Below are positions 53,257-61,486 of a stretch of DNA of 64,000 nt, piece by piece. The stretch covers positions 1,922,001 through 1,986,000 of the forward strand of contig OZ242265.1 of the NCBI GenBank assembly GCA_965207165.1, in the 5' to 3' direction. Source of the DNA: JAAXHV01 sp965207165 (lineage in GTDB: Bacteria > Pseudomonadota > Gammaproteobacteria > Eutrophobiales > Eutrophobiaceae). Positions within the stretch are counted from its first letter, which is position 1. Every line of letters begins with the position of its first letter. Below the pieces are notes generated by a model that did no database searches, had not been told where the DNA came from, and was given only the letters and a program-made list of their open reading frames with translations. A program made the position numbers and the translations under genes.

Positions 53257-54969
53257 TTATGATGACTTATCCTGGTCCGACCCATCCGGCATATGGTGCC
53301 TGGGATGGACCGGGCGCATGAAGGCATTGCTGACCAGTGCGATAGCCAGCAACAAGGCCATGAGGTACATGGTGCTGTTATACAGGTTCGGTGTCGGGTC
53401 AATGGTTCCTGCCGGCGCAATATCCATCAGGCTGGCGATTGTCACGGTCTTTGCCTGCACCAGTGCGGGCAACTGGTCAAGACCGGCGCCGAATGACTCG
53501 GCAAATAGTGCCGGGTCAATCTTTGTCACCAGGTCATCTATGGCCCGGGTTACGGCGTTTTCCCGCAGCGATGTAATCGCCAGGGGACCCAGTACACCGG
53601 CGGTGCTCCAGGCAGTCAACAGGCGGCCGTGAATGCCCCCGACGTATTTCGTCCCGAAGATGTCCGCCAGGTACGCCGGTATCGTGGCGAAACCGCCGCC
53701 GTACATGGTGAAGATGATCATGGTGGCGGCGTAGAAGTACACCAGCCAGACGACCACGGGGTTGACGCTGACCTGTTGCGCGGTATAGGGGATGGAACAA
53801 TACAGCAGGATACCCAGCGCAAAGAAGATCCAGTAGGTGTTGCGCCGCCCGATGTAATCCGACGTACTGGCCCAGATAAACCGCCCTATCATGTTGAACA
53901 CGCTGATCATGACGACGTATGTCGCGGCAAACGCACCGTCGACGATATGCGGCAGGGTGGAACCGAATATCTCGGTCATCATGGTCTTGGCAACGCCCAG
54001 CACGCCGATACCGGCGGTGACGTTGAAACAGAGTACGATCCACAACTGGTAGAATTGCCGCGTCTTCAATGCCTGGTCAATGTCCACGTGGTTGCGGGTC
54101 ATCATCCTCTTTTCTGCGTGCGCCTCATCCGGTGGCGTCCAGCCGGCGGGATGCCAGTCCGGAGCCGGCAACCGGTAGGAGAACGCGGCGATCATCATGA
54201 CGACAAAATAAATCACGCCCATGGTGAAAAACGTCTGGGCGACGCCGACCGAGCCGGTGCCTACCAGGTAAACCCCTTCGGGCCCCGGTATCACCATCTG
54301 TGCGACCTCGTTGGCGCCGACAACGACGACTTCGCGCAGTTCGCCGGCGACTTCCACAAAACGCCGGCCCGCCCGGGTAACCAGTTCGAGATCGGCAACC
54401 GCGCCGAGGTAGTCGGGAGCCCTGTAGAAAAACTGTATGAAATACTCTTTCAAGGGGGCGCCGATCATGGCGCCGCCGCCGAAACCCATTATCGCCATCC
54501 CGGTAGCCATCCCGCGCCGGTCAGGGAACCAGCGGATCAACGTGCTCACGGGTGAGACATAACCCAGCCCCAGGCCGCACCCTCCCAGCACGCCGTAACC
54601 CAGGTACAGCAACCACAACTGGTGGGTGATAATGCCGATACCACCCACGATAAAACCGCCACCCCAGCAACAGGCCGAGACGACGCCCACCATGCGCGGA
54701 CCCACCGTCTCCAGCCACCTGCCGGCGATAGCCGCCGCCAGCCCCAGGGCTACAATCGACACGGTGAAAATCCACACCACACTCTTCAGGGTCCAGTCAT
54801 CGGCAGCGCTCACCACCACACCGAGCTGCTTTACCAGGGCGGGATTAAAGATGCTCCAGGCATACACCGAGCCGATACACAGGTGTATGCCGAGGGCCGC
54901 GGGGACGATCTTCCAGCGATTGAATCCGGGTTCTGCGATGATGTGTTGCTTGGACAGTATGCCCGACAT
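53257..54969 (-). CDS. OFA family MFS transporter (oxalate/formate antiporter-like)
   Basis: The 570-residue protein starts IVPAALGIHLCIGSVYAWSI and has YGVLGGCGLGLGYVSPVSTL followed by WFPDRRGMATGMAI, the signature of oxalate/formate antiporter-like MFS transporters. It has a long loop of about 90 residues between helices six and seven (about 195-290), larger than in most members. It lies divergent from moaA, whose downstream gene fdhD supports formate dehydrogenase, so formate exchange is a reasonable guess. Confidence 0.87.
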   Translation of the reverse strand: MSGILSKQHIIAEPGFNRWKIVPAALGIHLCIGSVYAWSIFNPALVKQLGVVVSAADDWTLKSVVWIFTVSIVALGLAAAIAGRWLETVGPRMVGVVSACCWGGGFIVGGIGIITHQLWLLYLGYGVLGGCGLGLGYVSPVSTLIRWFPDRRGMATGMAIMGFGGGAMIGAPLKEYFIQFFYRAPDYLGAVADLELVTRAGRRFVEVAGELREVVVVGANEVAQMVIPGPEGVYLVGTGSVGVAQTFFTMGVIYFVVMMIAAFSYRLPAPDWHPAGWTPPDEAHAEKRMMTRNHVDIDQALKTRQFYQLWIVLCFNVTAGIGVLGVAKTMMTEIFGSTLPHIVDGAFAATYVVMISVFNMIGRFIWASTSDYIGRRNTYWIFFALGILLYCSIPYTAQQVSVNPVVVWLVYFYAATMIIFTMYGGGFATIPAYLADIFGTKYVGGIHGRLLTAWSTAGVLGPLAITSLRENAVTRAIDDLVTKIDPALFAESFGAGLDQLPALVQAKTVTIASLMDIAPAGTIDPTPNLYNSTMYLMALLLAIALVSNAFMRPVHPRHHMPDGSDQDKSS

Positions 54970-55260
54970 GACTTACCTCTTGTTATTGTTGTCTGTTAGC
55001 CAACTACCCGGACACCTTCATCGCCTGGTCAGACCGGGATGGAAAGTTCATCATTGTAACGTGAATAGAATTGAAATTATCGAAAAATTCGCCTAGTCTA
55101 TGGTATTACGTAAAGTAACAGTCCATAGTAGTATTATTCATCAGCAAAACCAGCATCCAGCGGTTTTCTGACCCTTTCTGCGAAGCTTGTCCCTGCGCAG
55201 CCAGGGAGCGGGAAGCTGCATGGAGGTGCTCGCTTGCGGAGGAATGCCAAGAGCAACGCA
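54970..55260. promoter_or_regulatory. divergent regulatory region OFA transporter / moaA
   Basis: This 291-base region holds no gene. A CTATGG (55098-55103) and CCATAG (55123-55128) half-site pair encloses an A+T-rich stretch with TATTACGTAAAGTAA, possibly an operator. Closer to moaA it is G+C-rich with GTCCCTGCGCAGCCAGGGA. I compared it with the Moco riboswitch pattern and could not support that call. Confidence 0.45.
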
Positions 55261-56262
55261 ATGAGACAGGAAAGCGACATATTAGTCGACAATTTCGGCC
55301 GCACGGTCAATTATGTCCGTATTTCGGTAACGGACCGTTGCGACTTTCGTTGCGTCTACTGCATGGACGAGGAAATGCAGTTCGTGCCCAGGGCCAAGCT
55401 GTTGTCGCTGGAAGAGATCGCGATAATTGCCGAGGCTTTCACCGAACTGGGTGTCGGGAAAATCCGTATTACCGGCGGTGAACCGCTGATCCGGCGCAAT
55501 ATCGCCAAACTGTTCCGGGATATAGGTGAACTGGACGGCCTGGAGGAACTGCTGCTCACTACCAACGGTTCGCAACTGCCGAAACTGGCAGGCGAACTGA
55601 AAGATGCCGGGGTGAAGCGCATCAACATCAGCCTGGACTCCCTCGATCCGGACAAGTTCAGGCGCCTGACCCGCATCGGCGAACTGGACAAGGTGCTGGC
55701 CGGTATCGATGCGGCCCAGGCCGCCGGGTTTGAAAAGATCAAGATCAACTCGGTCATCCTGAAAAACCGCAACGACGATGAAATACTGGACCTGGTCGGG
55801 TTTGCTTCAGCGCGGGGCATGGACATCAGTTTCATCGAAGAGATGCCTCTCGGGGTAATCGGCGACCATGACCGTGAGGAAGCCTATTACTCGAGTGACG
55901 AGATCAGGGCTGACCTGGAACAGCGCTATACGCTGCTGCCCACCACCGAATCCACCGGCGGTCCCTCGCGTTATTACAGGATTGTTGAAACCGGCACCCG
56001 GGTAGGCTTCATCTCGCCCCACAGCCATAACTTCTGCGACAGTTGCAACCGGGTCAGGCTCACCTGCGAAGGCCGCCTGCTGCTCTGCCTGGGGCAGGAA
56101 CACTCGGTGGACCTGCGCCAGGTCATCAGGACCCATCCCGGCGACAAGGACAAACTGAAACAGGCGCTGCGCGCATCCATGGATATCAAACCCAAGGGAC
56201 ACGAATTCGACCTCTCAGTCAAACCCGTCATTTTTCGCCACATGAATATGACGGGAGGTTAA
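55261..56262 (+). CDS. moaA: GTP 3',8-cyclase
   Basis: I start at MRQESDILVDNFGRTVNYVR; the frame extends 9 codons further upstream. The 333-residue radical-SAM enzyme has the cluster motif CDFRCVYC (27-34), GGEPLIRR, a second cluster with FCDSCNRVRLTCEGRLLLC and a C-terminal Gly-Gly. With MoaC it converts GTP to cyclic pyranopterin. It is directly followed by fdhD with no gap (TAA then ATG), starting a Moco operon. Confidence 0.95.
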   Translation: MRQESDILVDNFGRTVNYVRISVTDRCDFRCVYCMDEEMQFVPRAKLLSLEEIAIIAEAFTELGVGKIRITGGEPLIRRNIAKLFRDIGELDGLEELLLTTNGSQLPKLAGELKDAGVKRINISLDSLDPDKFRRLTRIGELDKVLAGIDAAQAAGFEKIKINSVILKNRNDDEILDLVGFASARGMDISFIEEMPLGVIGDHDREEAYYSSDEIRADLEQRYTLLPTTESTGGPSRYYRIVETGTRVGFISPHSHNFCDSCNRVRLTCEGRLLLCLGQEHSVDLRQVIRTHPGDKDKLKQALRASMDIKPKGHEFDLSVKPVIFRHMNMTGG

Positions 56263-57126
56263 ATGCCTTCCAAGTCATACCGGCCGGAAATGACCGATGC
56301 CGGCATCCAGCCAACCATCGCTGTCGAAGCGGTCGACGAGTTCCGCAATATCCGGGAAATGCACATTGCCGATGAACGGCCCCTGACCATCTACGTCGAC
56401 AGTTATGAGATCGTCACCTTGATGACACTCGGTAAAACCCCTGAGTTACTGACCCTGGGCTACTTGAAAAACCAGGGCATTGCCGAGGACATCAATGAAA
56501 TACGCTCGGTGCAGGTCGACTGGGAAGTGAATGCCGCGGCGGTTGCCACCTGGTCCGGAAGGGACGACTGGAAAGACCGGCTGGGACCGAGAATCGTGAC
56601 CACGGGCTGCGGCCAGGGGACGGTGTACGGCAATATCCTGGAGCAACTCAACGAGATAGAACTGCCCGTTACACGGCTCCGGCAGTCGGATATCTATGCC
56701 CTGCTGAAAAACCTGGCCCACTATAACGACGTCTACAAGAGCGCCGGCGCCGTGCATGGCTGCGCCCTGTGCACCGGTATCGAAGTGGCCGTTTTCATCG
56801 AGGACGTGGGCCGCCACAACGCGGTCGACGCCATTGCCGGGCAGATGTGGCTTGAAGGGACGTCCGGCCATGACAAGCTGTTCTACACCACCGGCCGGTT
56901 GACCTCGGAGATGGTCATGAAAGTGGCGCAAATGGGTATTCCGGCTCTGGTATCCCGTTCCGGCATTACCCAGATGGGGCTCAAGTTGGCAAAAGACTTC
57001 GGCGTGACCCTGTTTTCCCGCGCCAAGGGGAACCATTTCCTCATCTACAACGGGGCGGAACACATTGATTTTGACGTGCCCCTGCCGCCGAAGCGCGCGG
57101 TTGCCAACCTGAAAAGCGCCGGCTGA
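56263..57126 (+). CDS. fdhD: formate dehydrogenase accessory sulfurtransferase FdhD
   Basis: The 287-residue protein has VTTGCGQGTVYGN (the cysteine-bearing loop), GAVHGCALCTGIEVAVFIED and DVGRHNAVDAIAG, all typical of FdhD. It delivers sulfur to the Mo-cofactor of formate dehydrogenase. No formate dehydrogenase gene is in the window. Its start directly follows the moaA stop, and mobA is 20 bases downstream, so it is part of one transcript. Confidence 0.94.
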   Translation: MPSKSYRPEMTDAGIQPTIAVEAVDEFRNIREMHIADERPLTIYVDSYEIVTLMTLGKTPELLTLGYLKNQGIAEDINEIRSVQVDWEVNAAAVATWSGRDDWKDRLGPRIVTTGCGQGTVYGNILEQLNEIELPVTRLRQSDIYALLKNLAHYNDVYKSAGAVHGCALCTGIEVAVFIEDVGRHNAVDAIAGQMWLEGTSGHDKLFYTTGRLTSEMVMKVAQMGIPALVSRSGITQMGLKLAKDFGVTLFSRAKGNHFLIYNGAEHIDFDVPLPPKRAVANLKSAG

Positions 57127-57146
57127 ATAACTCTGCGGATCACAAG

Positions 57147-57740
57147 GTGCAGAAAGCCGAAATAACGGGCATTGTCCTGGCCGGGGGTGAGGCCAGGCGC
57201 ATGGGCGGCGGTGACAAGGGCCTGGTGGAATTGCGCGGCAAACCGCTGATCGAGCATGCGCTGACGGCCTTAAGCCCGCAGGTCAACGCGGTCATTATCA
57301 ATGCCAACCGCAACCGGGACCGTTACTGTGTCTATGGCCATCCTGTCATAGCAGACGGCAGGCAGGGTTTTCAAGGCCCGCTTGCCGGTATGCTGAGTTG
57401 CATGCAAGCGGCTGAAACGGAGTTCATGGTGTCGATCCCCTGCGACTCGCCGTTATTGCCGGACGACCTGGTGGCCCGCCTGTTCAGGCAACTGAGCGAT
57501 GAGGAGGCGGAAATCAGCGTTGCCCATAACGGCGACAGGGTGCAGCCGGTGTTTACGCTCATGTCCGCCTCCCTGGCGCCTTCCATGCAGGCATTCCTGG
57601 ATGGGGGCGGCCGCAAGATCGACAAGTGGTTCGCGCAACACAGGCTGGCGCTGACGGATTTTTCCGACAAACCCGACTGCTTCAGGAATATCAACAAACC
57701 GGCGGAACTGGCGCGTATGGAAGCTGAGTTGGATGCCTGA
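57147..57740 (+). CDS. mobA: molybdenum cofactor guanylyltransferase
   Basis: The 197-residue protein has the nucleotidyltransferase start LAGGEARRMGGGDKGLVEL and the later FMVSIPCDSPLLPDDL. It attaches GMP from GTP to molybdopterin. Its TGA overlaps the mobB start by 8 bases. The enzyme makes the bis-MGD form used by formate dehydrogenases, which agrees with fdhD upstream. The start is GTG, with AAGG upstream. Confidence 0.94.
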   Translation: MQKAEITGIVLAGGEARRMGGGDKGLVELRGKPLIEHALTALSPQVNAVIINANRNRDRYCVYGHPVIADGRQGFQGPLAGMLSCMQAAETEFMVSIPCDSPLLPDDLVARLFRQLSDEEAEISVAHNGDRVQPVFTLMSASLAPSMQAFLDGGGRKIDKWFAQHRLALTDFSDKPDCFRNINKPAELARMEAELDA

Positions 57741-58269
57741 AAACCGGACAGTCCCGCTGATCGGCTTTGCCGCCTGGAGCGGCACCGGGAAAACGACCCT
57801 GCTGGTCAACCTGCTGGGTATTTTTACTTCGCTCAAGTTGCGTGTCGGTGTCATAAAACACGCGCACCATACGTTTGAGATCGATTACCCGGGCAAGGAC
57901 AGCTACGAACTGAGAAAGGCCGGCGCCAGCCAGGTGTTGATCGGATCCAGGCAGCGCTGGGCGCTGCTGGTCGAAAACAGGGATGCCGATGACAAGCCGC
58001 TGGAATACCATGTCAGGAACCTGGACCTGGATAAGCTGGACCTGATCCTGGTGGAAGGGTTCAAACCCGAGGTCATCCCCAAGATTGAGCTGCACCGCCC
58101 AAGCCTGGGGCACAATTTACTGTATCCGGATGATGAGAGTATCATAGCGATTGCAACTGATGCCGGGTTATCCGAAGATACGGAGTTACCGGTCCTGAAC
58201 TTGAATGACCCGCAGCAGATCGCAAAGTTTATAATTGACCGTTACAATTTAACCAGGGGACAGATTTAA
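57733..58269 (+). CDS. mobB: molybdopterin-guanine dinucleotide biosynthesis protein B
   Basis: The 178-residue GTPase-like protein has a P-loop GFAAWSGTGKTTLLVNLL and LVEGFKPEVIPKIELHR. It assists MobA. The last residues (TRGQI) and the TAA stop come from a 24-base palindrome at 58256-58279, with the stop codon at its centre; the ancestral C-terminus may be altered. moeA begins 24 bases downstream. Confidence 0.92.
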   Translation: MPENRTVPLIGFAAWSGTGKTTLLVNLLGIFTSLKLRVGVIKHAHHTFEIDYPGKDSYELRKAGASQVLIGSRQRWALLVENRDADDKPLEYHVRNLDLDKLDLILVEGFKPEVIPKIELHRPSLGHNLLYPDDESIIAIATDAGLSEDTELPVLNLNDPQQIAKFIIDRYNLTRGQI

Positions 58270-58279
58270 ATCTGTCCCC
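58256..58279. repeat. perfect 24-base palindrome at the mobB stop
   Basis: GGGGACAGATTT is followed by its exact complement in reverse. The palindrome includes the mobB stop and reaches within 14 bases of the moeA ATG. It could be a terminator, although moeA expression from the same transcript would be reduced. Confidence 0.8.
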
Positions 58280-58293
58280 GAAATCATTCAGAC

Positions 58294-59553
58294 ATGAAGG
58301 TAGAAAAAGATCCGAGTTGCAGGGATGACTTTGACCCGAAGTCACTGTCTGCCAATGCTGCCCTGGAACAGGTAATATCCGGGGTCAACCGCGTCAAAGG
58401 CATTGAAAAAATCGCTATCCGCGATGCGTTGAACCGGATCCTGGCAGAACAGATCCAATCCGGTATCAACGTGCCTTCCGGGACCAACTCAGCCATGGAC
58501 GGTTATGCGGTCAACAGCGCTGATATCCCCTCCGATGGTACGGCCGTACTGAATGTACTGGGTACGGCATGGGCCGGCGAACCTTTCAACGGCAATTTAA
58601 CCCCGGGGAACTGCGTCCGCATCATGACCGGGGCAATCATGCCGGACGGCGCCGATACCGTGATCATCCAGGAAGATGTCCAGGTCAACGACTCCGGCAT
58701 AACAATCGACGGTTCCACCAGGAAAGGCGACAACGTACGCCAGGCCGGCGAAGACATCGCCGTCGGCGACCTCGTTTTGAGCCGGGGCCGGCGCCTGAAC
58801 CCTGCGGATATCGGCCTGATTGCTTCTCTCGGCATCGCCGAAGTCTGCGTGGTGCGCCGCTTGCGGGTGGCGTTTTTCTCGACGGGCGATGAACTGCGTT
58901 CCATCGGGGAGCCCCTCAACAACGGTGCCATATACGACAGCAACCGCTACACCTTGTACGGCATGCTGGAGAGGATGGGCGCCGATATTATCGACATGGG
59001 CGTGATAAAGGACGACCTGGACGCCCTGGAGGAGGCCTTTTCCATCGCTGCCGCCAATGCCGATGTTTTGATCACATCGGGCGGGGTTTCCGTCGGCGAG
59101 GCGGATTACATCAAGGAAATCCTGGCAAAACTGGGCAAGGTGGATTTCTGGAAAGTAGCCATCAAACCCGGGCGCCCGCTTGCCTTCGGCCATGTAGGCG
59201 ATGCCGTCTTTTTCGGGCTGCCGGGAAATCCCGTCTCCGTCATGGTGACCTTTTACGAGTTTGTCCAGCCGGCTTTGCGAAAAATGACAGGCGAGGACGA
59301 TACCGGCATCCTGACCCTGAAAGCCCGTTGCGACTCCAGGTTGAAAAAACGTCCGGGGAGAGTGGAATACCAGCGCGGTATTTTACAGAGTGATAAGGAC
59401 GGGAACCTGGTGGTCGCCAAGACCGGCGCGCAGGGGTCCGGGATCCTGCGCTCCATGTCGCAGGCGAACTGTTTCATCATCCTGCCAATTGAATCAGGTG
59501 GCGTGGAACCGGGAACAGTCGTGGATATTCAGCCTTTCTCCGGACTGGTTTAA
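58294..59553 (+). CDS. moeA: molybdopterin molybdotransferase
   Basis: The 419-residue protein has NRILAEQIQSGINVPSGTNS with AMDGYAVN, IMTGAIMPDGADTVI and the MPT-binding SGGVSVGEADYIKE, then FGLPGNPVSVMVTFYEFV. It inserts molybdate into adenylylated molybdopterin. Length is typical for MoeA. It ends 2 bases before a two-hairpin module and converges on the pqqB-like gene. Confidence 0.95.
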   Translation: MKVEKDPSCRDDFDPKSLSANAALEQVISGVNRVKGIEKIAIRDALNRILAEQIQSGINVPSGTNSAMDGYAVNSADIPSDGTAVLNVLGTAWAGEPFNGNLTPGNCVRIMTGAIMPDGADTVIIQEDVQVNDSGITIDGSTRKGDNVRQAGEDIAVGDLVLSRGRRLNPADIGLIASLGIAEVCVVRRLRVAFFSTGDELRSIGEPLNNGAIYDSNRYTLYGMLERMGADIIDMGVIKDDLDALEEAFSIAAANADVLITSGGVSVGEADYIKEILAKLGKVDFWKVAIKPGRPLAFGHVGDAVFFGLPGNPVSVMVTFYEFVQPALRKMTGEDDTGILTLKARCDSRLKKRPGRVEYQRGILQSDKDGNLVVAKTGAQGSGILRSMSQANCFIILPIESGGVEPGTVVDIQPFSGLV

Positions 59554-59555
59554 TC

Positions 59556-59611
59556 CGTCGTTCCCGCACACGCGGGAACCTGGTGAACTAAATCGCCGCC
59601 TGCGGCGGCAC
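59556..59611. repeat. two-hairpin module, copy 2 (between convergent genes)
   Basis: Stem one GTTCCCGC-acac-GCGGGAAC (59560-59579) and stem two GCCGCC-tgc-GGCGGC (59595-59609) align over 56 bases with the copy at 23465-23520. At two positions of stem one both arms have changed together between copies. It follows moeA and precedes the pqqB-like stop. Confidence 0.75.
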
Positions 59612-59615
59612 AATC

Positions 59616-60545
59616 TTATAATTGAATATCCATCCCGTCATACGACACCTCCCAGCCCGCAGCCTCTACCGTCCGGCGTTCCTCGCTGTTGGCAAACAGG
59701 ATCGGGTTGGTGGTGTTGATGTGGATAAAGACTTTTCTTTTAATTCCCAGGTCTTTTAACGCGGCGAGGGTGCCGTCCTCTCCGGAGACGCTGATGTGTC
59801 CCATTCTCTGCCCTGTCTTTACCCCGACACCGTCACGGATCATCTCGTCATCCACCCACAGGGTACCGTCGAAGAAAATCAGGTCGGCGCCGCTGATCCT
59901 CTGCGCCAGTTCCGGTGTCACCCGCGCGCAGGCCGGCATGTAGTAAAAAGACTTCCCGTTATTGATATCTTCAACGTAGAGGGCGATCGTGTCTTCATCC
60001 ACCGAGCCGAAGTCCTTGCCCTTGCTCTCGTCCTCCAGCCACAGGGCAACCTTGCCCGGAACGGCAAAAGGCGTTATGCGTATTCCCATGGAACTGCCGC
60101 CCGGTTTCAGCAGTTCCAGGGGTTCATTCAACGCCATGGCTTCCCGGCTGACGAATTTCGGGTTCAACACGTTGAATATCGTATTGGCCTGCAGTACCCC
60201 CAACACTCTCTGGGTTGCATAGATGCGCAGGGGTTGCGATTCACGCAGGTTCAGCAGTCCCGCAACATGGTCCACGTCGGCATTGGTCAGTAGCGCGCCC
60301 ATTATGGGACTGTGCCGCAGGTCTTTTTTCGGGTGCAGGATGTCATTATCGTTGATTTGCTGGCGCAGGTCCGGTGACGCATTAAACAGGTACCAGTCCT
60401 CCCCGTCGGCGCTGATTGCGATGGACGACTGCGTCCGCTGCGGCGCCGCCGGATCATCCAGCCTGGCCCGCCTGCTGTTCGGGTGGTTACAGTTCCACTG
60501 TGGATAGCCGCCGCCTGCGGCCGCGCCCAGTACCCTTATATACAT
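59616..60545 (-). CDS. pqqB: PqqB-like metallo-beta-lactamase fold protein
   Basis: The 309-residue protein has the PqqB N-terminus (VLGAAAGGGYPQWNCN), the metal-binding NADVDHVAGLL (88-98) and later FDGTLWVDDEM with GHISVSGEDG. In canonical PqqB the structural zinc site reads CNC..C after QWN; here the residues are C19, H21 and S24. No pqqA, C, D or E gene is in the window. PqqB is thought to oxidise a PQQ precursor; here it may serve another purpose. Its neighbours are Moco genes on both sides. Confidence 0.85.
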   Translation of the reverse strand: MYIRVLGAAAGGGYPQWNCNHPNSRRARLDDPAAPQRTQSSIAISADGEDWYLFNASPDLRQQINDNDILHPKKDLRHSPIMGALLTNADVDHVAGLLNLRESQPLRIYATQRVLGVLQANTIFNVLNPKFVSREAMALNEPLELLKPGGSSMGIRITPFAVPGKVALWLEDESKGKDFGSVDEDTIALYVEDINNGKSFYYMPACARVTPELAQRISGADLIFFDGTLWVDDEMIRDGVGVKTGQRMGHISVSGEDGTLAALKDLGIKRKVFIHINTTNPILFANSEERRTVEAAGWEVSYDGMDIQL

Positions 60546-60581
60546 ATTGTAAACTCCTCCTGATACTATGGTCTGATGCTC

Positions 60582-60684
60582 ACAGGTCAGATCAGGTTTT
60601 CAGGGCACGCTGTGAATACATCCTTGTACGCTTACCATCCGCTGTCCCTGCGGATGATAGCCCTGAAAACCTGATCTGACCTGT
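60582..60684. repeat. CGCTGTGAATACATCC-core palindromic element, short form
   Basis: Perfect 25-base arms (60582-60606 and 60660-60684, beginning ACAGGTCAGATCAGG) enclose ACGCTGTGAATACATCC and a CATCCGC-tgtccct-GCGGATG hairpin. Compared with the copy at 42806-42978 the two middle hairpins are missing. The element lies between the pqqB-like start and the moaE stop. Confidence 0.8.
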
Positions 60685-60718
60685 ATGGACATTACCTGAA
60701 AATAAATCTGTCGATTTT

Positions 60719-61165
60719 TTATTTTGGTGAATACCCCGTGGTGTTCTGCTCCACCCAGCGTTCCCCGTGTTTGACCGTTTCCTTTTTCCAGAACGGCGCC
60801 CTGTGTTTCAAGTCCTCGATGATGAACCGGGTTGCGTCCATGGCGTCGCCGCGATGGGCCGCCCAGGTCGCGATCAGCACGATGTCATCGCCAATTTCTA
60901 TATCGCCGGTGCGGTGCAGGACCAGGACATCCAGTATCGGCCATTGCTGTCTTGCCTGGTCGCAGATCTCCTGCAGGTGCTTTTGGGTCATGCCCGGATA
61001 ATGTTCCAGGGTCATGCTGCGGACTTCCTCGCCTTCGTTGAAATCGCGCATCGTGCCGACAAATATACAACTGGCGCCGATTTTTCCCGGGTTGCCGGGC
61101 AATGCCTGGTAGTTTTTCACCTCTGCCAGGGCATCGAAAGGCGCCGGCCTTAATTCTATCCGCAT
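60719..61165 (-). CDS. moaE: molybdopterin synthase catalytic subunit
   Basis: The 148-residue protein has IGASCIFVGTMRDFNEGEEV, then SMTLEHYPGMTQKHLQEI and HRTGDIEIGDDIVLIATWAAH and the C-terminal KHRAPFWKKETVKHGERWVE. It is the large subunit that transfers sulfur from MoaD to make molybdopterin. moaD lies 10 bases upstream; both are on the minus strand. Confidence 0.95.
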   Translation of the reverse strand: MRIELRPAPFDALAEVKNYQALPGNPGKIGASCIFVGTMRDFNEGEEVRSMTLEHYPGMTQKHLQEICDQARQQWPILDVLVLHRTGDIEIGDDIVLIATWAAHRGDAMDATRFIIEDLKHRAPFWKKETVKHGERWVEQNTTGYSPK

Positions 61166-61175
61166 GACGGCCGCT

Positions 61176-61409
61176 TCAACCCCCGGTTACGGGTGGGAAA
61201 AAAGCGACTTCGTCTCCCTCCCTGAGCTCCGGGTCACCTTTAACGTGTTCCATGTTGACGGCTACGAGTAACGAGTCCGGCATCGCAGCACCGCCCGAGG
61301 CTGTATGCCAGACATCCGAAACCTTCAACCCGGGCCTGAATTCCATCTGGTCTTCCGCGCGCCCCATTTCCTCCCGGATACGGGCGAAAAATTTTACTTT
61401 TATCAACAT
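61176..61409 (-). CDS. moaD: molybdopterin synthase sulfur-carrier subunit
   Basis: This 77-residue ubiquitin-like protein starts MLIKVKFFARIREEMGRAE and ends in VAFFPPVTGG, the required C-terminal Gly-Gly that is thiocarboxylated. It pairs with MoaE. The gene is divergent from the SpoIIE-type phosphatase gene, with a 77-base gap that must hold both promoters. Confidence 0.94.
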   Translation of the reverse strand: MLIKVKFFARIREEMGRAEDQMEFRPGLKVSDVWHTASGGAAMPDSLLVAVNMEHVKGDPELREGDEVAFFPPVTGG

Positions 61410-61486
61410 CGTCTTCTGTCTTGCTTATCAACCTGTTCGGTTCTGGTATATTATATGAAAATTGCAGTCATGCCTGTAGGCATTTT

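Noticed and set aside
55090..55260. Moco riboswitch upstream of moaA
   Set aside because: The position is right, but I could not find the conserved stems and GGAAACG-type core of the Moco RNA motif. A covariance-model search would decide.
59616..60545. Complete PQQ biosynthesis locus
   Set aside because: Only a pqqB-like gene is present; pqqA, pqqC, pqqD and pqqE were not found in the window.
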